Both the position numbers and the translations under genes were made by a program. Under the pieces are notes generated by a model, which was given only the letters and a program-made list of their open reading frames with translations, did no database searches and was not told the DNA's origin. A DNA stretch of 64,000 nucleotides, from assembly GCF_014805625.2 (NCBI RefSeq), contig NW_023998417.1, forward strand, positions 10,616,744 through 10,680,743, in the 5' to 3' direction. How positions within the stretch are numbered: position 1 is the stretch's first letter; each line of letters starts with the position of its first letter. Shown here in pieces: positions 12,391-21,358 of the stretch. Source of the stretch: Glossina fuscipes. Lineage: Eukaryota; Arthropoda; Insecta; Diptera; Glossinidae.

Positions 12391-12536
12391 AAATTTGGGA
12401 AACTCAAACCTATTGCTGCTCTGAGGACGGTTGCAATGCATCAACAAATCTAAAGGGCTCCAATGCCTTGTTAGTGTTGTCGATAGTATTTTATATATGT
12501 TACGGTATTTTCAACTCAATGAAGGGGCCCCGTTAA
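12391..12536 (+). CDS. Ly6/uPAR-type GPI-anchored protein, terminal coding exon
   Basis: The acceptor is a T-rich run ending CCTTAG. After completing the split Glu codon, the exon reads IWETQTYCCSEDGCNAS, the hallmark C-terminal signature of the Ly6 fold (adjacent cysteines, then Cys-Asn four residues on). It continues through a short polar spacer (TNLKGSN) that could hold a GPI omega site, then a hydrophobic stretch ALLVLSIVFYICYGIF, then NSMKGPR and the stop TAA at 12534-12536. The family is normally extracellular and lipid-anchored, and the tail fits that, although most GPI signals end in the hydrophobic run itself. The seven-residue polar, basic end is unusual and could instead mean a single-pass membrane anchor. 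No frameshift or internal stop is seen across the two exons, so the gene looks intact. The frame was chosen by splice phase and motif. A longer overlapping frame starting near 12431 is a shadow. Confidence 0.85.
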
Positions 12537-13707
12537 AACGTAAATTCTGTCAAAAGCTAAGTAATTTATTTCTAGAAGAAATTTTAATATTTATTTATAT
12601 ATATATATATTTTTTTGCGATAATTGATTTTATTTATGCTTTTCAACGGAAAAAAGTGAAAAATTCATATTTTTATTATAATTTTTTTTTCTCTTTTTTT
12701 TTTTGTGATAAGAGGGACCTAAAAAATAAGCACTTATGTCTAAAATTTATTAATTAACGATTGCAATATTATTATGTCTTATCGTATTGTTTGATTGTTT
12801 TTTTTTTTTTTTTTTTGCTTAAATGCTTTGTTTTCAAAAACAAGTAATCAACAACAATTTTTTAACAGTCTTCCCAAATGGAAAAATAAAAGAAAAATAT
12901 TTGAGAAACTTGAAGAAGAAAAAAAAGAAAAAACCGAAAACAAAAACAAACAAAAGCAAGAAATGGGAATAAAGGCCACACCCATGCCGTACGGTAACGT
13001 AATAATCACATTGACGAAATTCTAAAATTTTAAAATTTATTAACAATTTACAAAAATATTAATATAATAAATAATAAAAAGAAAAGAAAAAAAAAAAAAG
13101 TCAAATTAAAAAAAAAGGAGAATTAAATAAACTTTGACTCTTTCTTATATTTAAATTATAAATGAAAAACAAAATACGAAAAACCTGAAATATTTACTTT
13201 AAAAATTATTTATTTAATAAACAATTAAAAACGAAAACACTTAAAGGGAAACTTTTCTGATATAATTTTTTTTTTCTCTTTTTTTTTGTAGGATTTATAT
13301 ATAGAAAATTACGTTCGTTCGTTATTCATGGCAGTTAATTGAAATGTATTCTTGAACTAACAACAAAAATGTTTCCACCATCAGGAAGTAATGGACACTT
13401 TTAGTATAATTGACCGAGTGTCCTTCAGGAACAAGTAAACCATTAAAGAAACCCTAAGATAGTCTTTCAAGTTTTTAGTCTTTAAAGAAGATCAAATTTT
13501 CCAAAAAATTCCAAAAATTTGTATGTCCTCCGTTTTGCGAAAATAAAGAGTACAAGTGTCATTATTATATATTAGTGACATTAGTATACTAAACACAGCC
13601 TCGGCTAAGGAGTGTTTGCCGACTAGTCATCAGAGTACGGTAACCTTAAGGTTTTAGTTTATTAATAGTTAGCTTTAGAAGAAGAAGCAGTAAACGTATT
13701 ATTTGAG
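12537..13707 (+). other. Probable 3' UTR / downstream flank of the Ly6 gene
   Basis: Directly after the stop codon the DNA becomes rich in T runs (12611-12800) and then strongly A-rich (12880-13210). Overlapping AATAAA hexamers occur at about 13066-13078 and at 13126-13131. No further exon is seen. From 13300 the composition becomes more mixed and nothing is recognised up to the SINE. Assignment as UTR is inference from position and composition. Confidence 0.4.
13126..13131 (+). terminator. Candidate proximal poly(A) signal AATAAA
   Basis: A canonical AATAAA is followed by CTTTGACTC and a T-rich stretch (TTTCTTATATTT), the arrangement expected of a cleavage and polyadenylation site. Use here would give a 3' UTR of about 600 nt for the Ly6 gene. 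AATAAA is common by chance in DNA this AT-rich, so only position favours it. Confidence 0.25.
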
Positions 13708-13950
13708 ACTTGAGTAGCCGAGTTGGTAAGAATCGTGACCAGCAAGTCAAAGTCCACGGATTCAAACCCCTGGGCGTTAGAGTTTATTTTGGTCGTACTT
13801 ACAACGAGTGTTTAGTCGGTATAGGCGTAGGCCCACTGGCTGCGGCCATGACCACCATTTTCGTTTTTTTCTTTTCTTCCTGGCCACGCGAATTGGAGAC
13901 ATACCCTGGGTAATCGATCACATCAAAAAAAAAAAAAAAAAAAAAAAAAA
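13708..13950 (+). mobile_element. tRNA-derived SINE with poly(A) tail
   Basis: A pol III A box, TAGCCGAGTTGG (13715-13726), is followed 31 nt later by a B box, GGATTCAAACC (13758-13768). This is tRNA-like spacing and close to the consensus for both boxes. A body of about 155 nt unrelated to tRNA follows, less AT-rich than its surroundings. The unit ends in 26 consecutive A residues (13925-13950) after CACATC. Head, body and tail together are the standard layout of a SINE in + orientation, moved by a partner LINE. The parent tRNA cannot be fixed; the A box resembles Leu/Ser-type tRNAs. I could not find a clear target-site duplication. The intact A tail suggests a fairly young copy. Confidence 0.8.
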
Positions 13951-14499
13951 CCTTCAGACATCGTGAATTGTTTAGCAACTAACAACATGTTACTAGAAGG
14001 TAGGATGAACATGTTGCTTAGATCGGAAATGTATATTTAAAAGGATTATTGATGAAAAACATGGGACACCCTTAGCCAACGGTGGTGGCTACACACCTAA
14101 TATATAAAGAATATCACTGATATCGCTCAGCTAGTTGGTCTGTCTGCTAAGATCACTTAAATATAAATAGTACTAGTTCAGTGTTTACAGCTTGCTGTGA
14201 GGGGATATCGAAAGTCCACTTCAATGCAATAAAATTTCTTTAATTTTTTTTCCCCCTTTCAAATATTATGCAAACTATAATTTCGCGGAGTTATAACATT
14301 TGGGGCAAGCGAAATTCTAGTTTCCTGATAATATTTACAAATACATTTAGGCGATGTTTTAGTTAGTAATTAACTGCTTTCGAGAGGTTTTTTCATTTCA
14401 ATTCAATTGAATGTTTACAAAAAATATATATATAAATATTTTTTCTTCCTTATTCCTTAATACACCTTCTATGATTAATGTTTTAGTGAAGATAACAAC

Positions 14500-14585
14500 A
14501 AAAACAACAATTTAAAAAAAAAAACAACAACATGAACATGAACAACAACAACAACAACAACAAACAACAGCAACAACACACAAAC
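14500..14585 (+). repeat. (AAC)n / CAA-rich tract
   Basis: AACAACAACAACAAC with ATG, CAG and poly-A interruptions. Typical of fly 3' UTRs and introns. Confidence 0.85.
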
Positions 14586-14881
14586 AAATTCTAAAATATT
14601 GATAAACAAAAGAAATAAAAAAAAAAAAAAACAAAAATAAAAAAAATGCTACAGCCATTTATCGCATTAAATAATAATTAATAAAAGAATTACATAATAA
14701 TGATAATAGAAAGTAAAATTAAATAACCATTTGCTAGAAATGTAGAGAAAAACGTTTGAAATTGAAAAGAAAAAAGAAGAAGAAAAACAAAAAGCAAAAA
14801 TTACATTAGCTGAGAGATCATTTAGTGAAGTATAGGAAAACTCATTTAGAAATTAATTTAAAAAGAAGAACAAACAAACGC

Positions 14882-14906
14882 CACACGCACACACACACAC
14901 ACACAC
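14882..14906 (+). repeat. (CA)n microsatellite
   Basis: About ten CA units followed by a second, imperfect ACACACAAACACAC stretch to about 14930. Confidence 0.9.
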
Positions 14907-16270
14907 TTAAACACACACAAACACACAAATATGTACATACTCTTAATGAGTAAAATAAAAACGCAACGAAGTTTATGTTTATTTACTTAACTTAGAAAAT
15001 CGAAAACAAAAAAAAAAAAAAAAAAAAGAAAACAAAAAAAGAAATTTTAATTCCAAACGCAATTGTTATTCAACTTAACAAAAACATCTGAAACAACAGC
15101 AATATGTATGTATGTTATTCAGACAAAAAGGCTTCAATATTGAAAACCGTTTAGATAAGCTTTAGCTTAACTTTCACTCATCCTAGTAATGATATCGAAA
15201 ATATGAAAAAAAAAAAAATAGAAAATACACAAAGCAAAACAGAAATCGTAATTTACAACCGGAAACTATATTAAATATATTATTAAATATTAAAACAAGA
15301 ACAACCAAAACACTGTACATGAAATTCTAAATTATTAAAATTATTATTTATATTAATTATAAATATTTATATATATAATATTTAAAAATCATCTTAATAA
15401 AATTAAATGCAAAAAGAAAGAAAAGAAAAAAAAAAAAAAAGATGACAGAAAAATTATATATATATATATATATATACAAAAAAATATTAAAAAAAAGAAA
15501 AAAAAAAAATGAATATATATTTACTTAGAGAGCACTTTCCCTTATTTAATGTATGGGTTTTCTGTTATATTTTCTTTAAAGCATATATTTAAGGCTTCAG
15601 ATATATACAAAAATTACGAAATACAATAACAACAACACACGCGTAAGCAATAAAATTAATATTATTCATAAGATATAAAACACATATTAGTTCCTTTTTA
15701 ATAGATACACGAGAATATAATAAAATAATTTAAAAATTATTTCAAATAAAAAAAAAAAAAACAACAAATTTTTTTTCCTTTTTTCTTTCTGAAATTATTT
15801 ATATTTAAGTGTGTACGAGTACCATATCATACCAATGATTCATTTGTCTTCTTCTTTTTCTTGAAATATTTATCGCAATGGATGGGCAAATTTACAAAAA
15901 GAGATTTGTAGTGGACACACATTGTCTATCTATCGCTCTTTTGAACTTATCATTACACTTTGAAAACTTTTTTGTGTGGATCTCAAGTATTTTCTTAGTA
16001 GGTTAATAGAAGCATCATTTCTCAAAATTTTTCTCAAGTTCCTAATTGAAAGATACTTTTAAAAGTCTCTTGAATTTGGTCGTAAAACTTTTACTTATTG
16101 AAATTACTGCAATGAAAAAATACTTCAGTTTTCATTTGAAAGGTAGAGACAATTACATTTAGGAGAGAGAGGTACAATAGATCTGGCAACTGTTTGTAAT
16201 GCTTAGGATATTAAGGATAAAATCTTTGCATTTGTGATCAACTTGAAGATGCGTATAAGTTTAAAGGCAC

Positions 16271-16308
16271 ATTCTGGCGTTGTGGTCGTTCGCTGGTCAT
16301 AAAAGAGA
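16271..16308. repeat. Short repeat shared with 51971-52008
   Basis: Starts with the exact word ATTCTGGCGTTGT, then agrees at about half of the next 25 positions without gaps, most differences being A/G. Taken as a fragment of a decayed dispersed repeat. Confidence 0.4.
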
Positions 16309-16377
16309 ACAGTGCGTCTTGCAGGCAGAGTTATTTTGATTCTGAGTTAAGTTTGACATTACGAAGGAATAGATATC

Positions 16378-16424
16378 AGTTTTATTATCAAGCAAGATGT
16401 TTAAGTTCCGCAAGAGCACATCGA
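16378..16424. repeat. Left copy of a 47-nt duplication at an assembly gap
   Basis: AGTTTTATTATCAAGC through GAGCACATCGA is identical to 16435-16481 on the other side of ten N. Direct identity ending exactly at the gap is the signature of two contig ends that overlap but were not merged. Confidence 0.9.
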
Positions 16425-16434
16425 NNNNNNNNNN
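16425..16434. other. Assembly gap (10 N)
   Basis: Ten consecutive N. Because the flanks are the same 47 nt, the gap probably has no missing sequence; deleting one copy plus the N would give a continuous contig. Confidence 0.95.
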
Positions 16435-16481
16435 AGTTTTATTATCAAGCAAGATGTTTAAGTTCCGCAAGAGCACATCGA
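16435..16481. repeat. Right copy of the 47-nt duplication at the gap
   Basis: Same 47 nt as 16378-16424, beginning at the first base after the N run and continuing into unique sequence (AAAAATGGCTTG). Confidence 0.9.
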
Positions 16482-16504
16482 AAAAATGGCTTGTGATGCC
16501 TTAG

Positions 16505-16610
16505 ATGGACATACGGACGAACATGTTCTACTTGGTTTAACGGTGATTAGAAATATAAATGCCTTATGCGGTCTCTGAGGCTTCCTTGCAAAACATTTTG
16601 ACATGCCCCC
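16505..16610. repeat. Diverged repeat, inverted relative to 2041-2270
   Basis: GGACATACGGACGAACATG, then GTGATTAGAAATATAAATGCC, then TTATGCGGTCTCTGAGGCTTCC. In reverse complement this lines up with 2085-2132 (GAAGC, CA-GAG, AAG-AT and T-ATCA kept in the same order). GGAC-GGACGGACATG is a frequent companion of the same repeat in my memory of the family. The 82-codon reverse frame over it is not a gene. Confidence 0.45.
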
Positions 16611-19600
16611 TCGGGAGCTGAGCATAAATTCGAAAACTTTACGAAAGCCTTCAAGGTTCCACTTTCTATCTTTTTCTATTCCCATACGAGTCTTCCTAGA
16701 CGACATTTCTACTTTTTGTTAAATATTTTTTTTTTTTCTTAAATATAAATTTTGACTATAGTTTGACTCGATCCTTAGGAAGGGATATTTAAGTTTCTTA
16801 TTATAATAAATTTTATTATTTACATTTTTTAAGTTATATTCTTTTTGAATAATTTGCCATTGTTTGCATTTGTTCATTGATCCGTCCATAGGTTTTCTAA
16901 GTTTTTTCAAGTTCGGCAAATGTTAGAACTGCAAGTTCAGTTAAATTGATGAGAAAATTTTTTACAAACAAGGTTGAGCACGCAGTTCTCTGTATGTATT
17001 CTGGTTTGTATAATTTCCTGTTTCAAGGTTCTGCACATAACGCATATAACATTTTAATATGATTTGATATACAATATGACACGATACGATACGATAGTGT
17101 ATATTACCTAGTGGTGGATATGAAAAAATTCTGCTACAACCGAAAACAATTTCTTTTTCCTTTTATTAAAAAGGGTTATAATGTTATTGTGTGTTTAATA
17201 TAACAAAAAAATTACAGAAGAAATTAAATATGTTGAGAGATTCAATATTACTGGAATCTTTTATGGGTTTTACAAATATCTACCGCCTCTATGTCCATAG
17301 CTTAGCATAGGTATGTAAACAGAAACGATTGATTAAACTTCTTCTCGAGCCTAGGTACTGTATGGCTAGACGAGATAAGCACGACGCTAAGTCATTGAAT
17401 TTTATTTCACTTCAATGTTATTGCGTTTAAGAAGGAATCCTTTTGTGTTTACCACTTTGCTTAGAGGTTTGCCTTCTGAAACCTCACAGAGCAGAGGGAT
17501 CTGCTTAATTACCAGTAAGTAATCATAGTAAAAACTGCTTATGGTGAGCGATTGTATGCTGTAAAGTTTCTAGGGACGTGCACAACCTTGAGAAGGGACA
17601 CTAGAATTATTCGGAATTATTGAATAACGTTTCGGTACTTAGGAACACCTGGCCATTATTCGCGATAAATTTTAATGGTCGTAGATTTAATAGGCGTACT
17701 TACGGGATACCGCCAGCTATTGTATCACTATCAGAACTGGCTAGAAATAGAAGGGAAGAAGTAAAAAAAACGCTACTTCGATGTCCATGATATTGATTTT
17801 TTTTTGTCGAGTACTTTGATATATGATAGTTTGTGTAGTTTGAGAAACAAAAAACAATGGAAAGTAGTATGCAAGTACGCTTGGTCACACATAGTTAACG
17901 AATTAATTGCGTCGACCACTTCAGCGTCATACTCGCATATTCGTCAAACATGAGTAGAGTATGTGTGATATGAAATTAAATATTTTCTAAAATACATTAT
18001 TATGGTAAACACACAATCATAATGATGAAAATTTATGGGGAAGCACGACAAGGATAGATGGTCGGATCATGACGGGTTAAACAAGTCGTAGCACTATTTG
18101 TGCAACTCTTGAAAAAAAAAAAAAAAAACTTTTTTTAGCCGCCTTAACTATTATGTGGCAACGAAACTGAAATGCGGCAGCAACCACTAACCGCATTGAT
18201 AAATTCTATTTCTATTACTCTACTTTCGGTAATTAGCTGTTAATGGGTAATTGATGTTTTGAGTACATTTTTTCATGCTGTAAACAGATGAAATGTTTGC
18301 TTATTTCGTGTGCTTTCCTGACTAAAAGAAGTTTTTGTTGCTTGACTCAAGTGAGAAGAGAAATGTGGGCAACAGCAACAACATATGATTTGAAAAGTAT
18401 GAAAAAGAAAACAAATTTTTTCGTCTCTTTGCTGGCAGACAAAGCATCGGAGGAAGCCATTATTGGCTTCTAGCAAAAGTATTGAAATCACCAAAATTTT
18501 TATGTCTCTTAGAGGTTTGATAACAACAATTTAAAAATAATATGATATTTAATAAATTTAAACAAATGTTTGCATTTCTTCTCTAGCTTCTTCTTTTTCC
18601 TTTTTTCTTTTTTTTTTTTTTATAACCTATGTGTTTTTGTTTACACTAAGTCCATGTGACTGATTTTCTAAGTTAAACGCAATGAGTGTACATTTCCTAT
18701 TTATTGAACATGCCTTTATATGTCTGCTCATTCAACGCGTTGCACGTACTGCGTACTCATTGGTTTTAATACGTTCAACATAAACGTCAAAGCATCATTA
18801 GCAAGAAAAAATTTTAATGAAAAAGTCAAAAGTTAGGTAACTTTTCAAGCCGGAAATGTTTCAATTTCTCTATGTGGCCACTCATCGCCCTGTGTTTGTT
18901 CAACGCAAACGTCAAGGTATGAGAAGCTGGCTAAAAGTGTATATATTTCTCGCGCACTTATACTTTGCAAAACATACCCTGTTTTATGAGGCTTTAACGT
19001 TTAAGTTGAGTACACTGAAAGCGGTGTTTTAAATAGTAAAAAATCAAAAGCTTAATAACAATTTTTGTATGTGTGCCTACTCAATGCTTTCGAAATGCTT
19101 TTCAAAAAATACAAAAAGTCCCATAAGCAAGAAAAACTTAGTGTATTGAGTTAATTACCTCTAGGGTGACACTAAGTTATGATATCTGGTTATTTTCTTC
19201 TAAACAAAGTTGGCAGCGGAAGATTCTAGTTCTGTTGGTTCTATCCCCGAAAATACCATGAGATGATGGTACAATTAGTGAATGATTTATATATATATAT
19301 ATATATATAACCAATTTCTCACGTTATAAATGAAAGGAGAAAATAGTATTCGGCTTTGTTGAAGCGATCTCATATAAAACTAATTGAGGGGAAAAGACTT
19401 TTTGATGTAAAATCAATTAAATAATCAGAAATCGAAAGAAATTGTATTTTCCAACTTACGAGGATGGCTTTGATAATGAATTATTATTGAACAAAATTTG
19501 TAACATATTTTGGTGTAAAGAAGAGGCGATTTTGAAAGTTCTGCAAAATTCCATAAAATGCTACCATCGTTTAATTGATCTTCTTCCATATAAGAGACGA

Positions 19601-19682
19601 TCTGAGTGCTTGTTGCAATCATGAAGTAATCCCTTCAAATTACATTACACATCAGCATATCTAACTAAAACAAGTGAAAATA
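16611..19682. other. Non-coding, nothing recognised
   Basis: Ordinary AT-rich DNA. Poly(A) at 18112-18128 and a (TA)n tract at 19288-19309. Opposing short frames at 18273-18494 and 19425-19624 have no protein resemblance I can name. Confidence 0.6.
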
Positions 19683-20250
19683 TGATGGTTGGGCAAAGCC
19701 GACCATTAAATATCTTACAGATCTTTGTCTAACATCAAAAGTTACTCCTTGTGTCCATGTAAAGGCATACATTTTTATGCCAGGAGTCATCTGACCCACA
19801 TTTAGTTCAATTAATTTCTCTTATAACAATTTTATAAATCGATTTTCATCATAAAATAATAAAAACTAAATTTTTTCATGTGAACTTTTAAAAGGGTACA
19901 AAAAGTAGACCTACATAAGCCAAATTTGATGCAGTTGACTATTCTATTAGCCTACCTGATCTAACTAACCTATTCGCACTGTGGAATGCTAAAAATTAAT
20001 CGGCTTTGCCAAATACACGCTTACCGTTCAGGGGGAACGTTTAGATAGGGAAGCATTGATCTAACCAATTTTCCATAGAGTGGGTCCTAGGGCTAAAGCA
20101 TGGCAATGTACCAAAAATAAACTAATAAATAAAGAAAATGGATAGCGATTAGAAGGACAGACGCACAGACAAGCTTAGAATCACATTCTGATTCGGTAGT
20201 TGTAACAAAAGATAAGTCTATCTTATGTCATCCTGAATATTACATATATC
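19683..20250. repeat. Diverged interspersed repeat ('GACCATTAAATATC' type)
   Basis: It starts near GGTTGGGCAAAGCCGACC and ATTAAATATCTTAC, contains AAGCCAAATTTGATGCAG near 19916, and ends near a GGACAGACGCACAGACAAG block at 20156. The first and second blocks recur in the same order at 49181-49340. No coding potential. Boundaries approximate. Confidence 0.45.
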
Positions 20251-20399
20251 CACTGAAGCGGTATAACACCGGTACAACGTGTGATTGCGTTACATTTTCC
20301 TCTTAAGATAACTTGGCAGCCACGCATTTATGGCTCTATGAAATTATCTGTTACTTTACTACTTTGACTTGTATTCTGAACGATTATGAATTGCGAGGC

Positions 20400-20588
20400 T
20401 ATCAGCTGCATCATAACTTAATGTAAATTTAATTTATTTTATTATTAATCCCTGTTCGATAATTATTATTAGAATAATGTAATAATTCGATTATTATTCT
20501 TATTATTATTATTATCATCATCTAATTAAATGTATTATTGCTGCAATGTGTCAATTTTCAACAAAATTATTTAATTTATTATAATTAC

Positions 20589-20625
<37 letters not shown>

Positions 20626-20706
20626 GCAATATTAGAAAAACGAATCTCTCTTTATTATATGTGTAAATGTATTTGAATTTTATTACACTTTACATATATG
20701 CGAACA

Positions 20707-20741
<35 letters not shown>

Positions 20742-21358
20742 GTATGTATGTATATATATATTTAAAATAAATTTTAATTGGAATTATTTATTAATTAATT
20801 ATATGTAAACATAAAGAAACCAAAGCCAAAACCCGCAACCCACTTAAAATCGCAAAAAGGGCGTTTATTGAATAATTATAGTAATAATATTAATAATGAT
20901 ATAATTAAAATGAGCAACAACAATGGGGCTATTTGTTATATACATGCATACTAACATATATATAAAACTAGAAAATTAAATGCTATACTATTGACAATTA
21001 TTTATAAATGCAAAAGAAAAAAAAAAAAAAAAAAAAACTGAAATAACATTTTTTGTTGATTAAATATAAAGCAGCCGCAGTTAAAAAAACACAAAAACAA
21101 AACCCAAAAAAAAAAAAATAAAAACAAATCGAAAACCAATCAAATAAAAAACTTAAATAATAAAATAATAAAACTAAAAGAAAATGTTTCGCAGAAAATT
21201 TTAACTAATCACATAACTCATACACATAACAGCAAGCAAGGGGGGAAAAGAATTAATTAAAACAAAAAAAAAGGTAATAATAATAATAATAATAAGCAAA
21301 ACTTAATTTTAGAAATAAACTTCATTAAAAACAAAAAAAGAATTTTTCGTTTTATTTC
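20400..21358 (+). other. A-rich, UTR-like non-coding block with candidate poly(A) signal
   Basis: Contains ATT/TTA repeats (20450-20515), 28 A (20593-20620), a (TA)n/(TATG)n tract (20704-20762), several A-rich stretches with CAAAAC and (TAA)n at 21275-21295. AATAAA at 21314-21319 is followed by A-rich sequence and then TTTTTCGTTTTATTTC, the order expected of a poly(A) site. Very similar in texture to 14.5-15.8 kb. Confidence 0.4.
20704..20762. repeat. (TA)n with TATG interruptions
   Basis: AT array of about 13 units followed by TGTATATATATGTATGTATG and a further AT array. Confidence 0.9.

Larger units (their letters stand above)
13951..16377 (+). other. A-rich non-coding tract, possible extended 3' UTR
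   Basis: From about 14480 to 15780 the + strand is dominated by A, with poly(A) runs at 14622, 15008, 15208, 15427, 15489 and 15749, plus CAA, CA and TA (15455-15476) repeats. A candidate AATAAA lies at 15396-15401. There are no recognisable frames. After 15800 composition returns to normal, and 16160-16377 may be part of an old repeat (see 16271-16308). Reading it as the 3' UTR of the Ly6 gene is inference only. Confidence 0.4.

Noticed and set aside
12431..12757. 108-codon + frame over the terminal Ly6 exon
   Set aside because: Wrong frame; the spliced frame carries the Ly6 cysteines.
16458..16706. 82-codon reverse frame next to the gap
   Set aside because: It coincides with the decayed repeat and touches the artificial duplication; no known protein.
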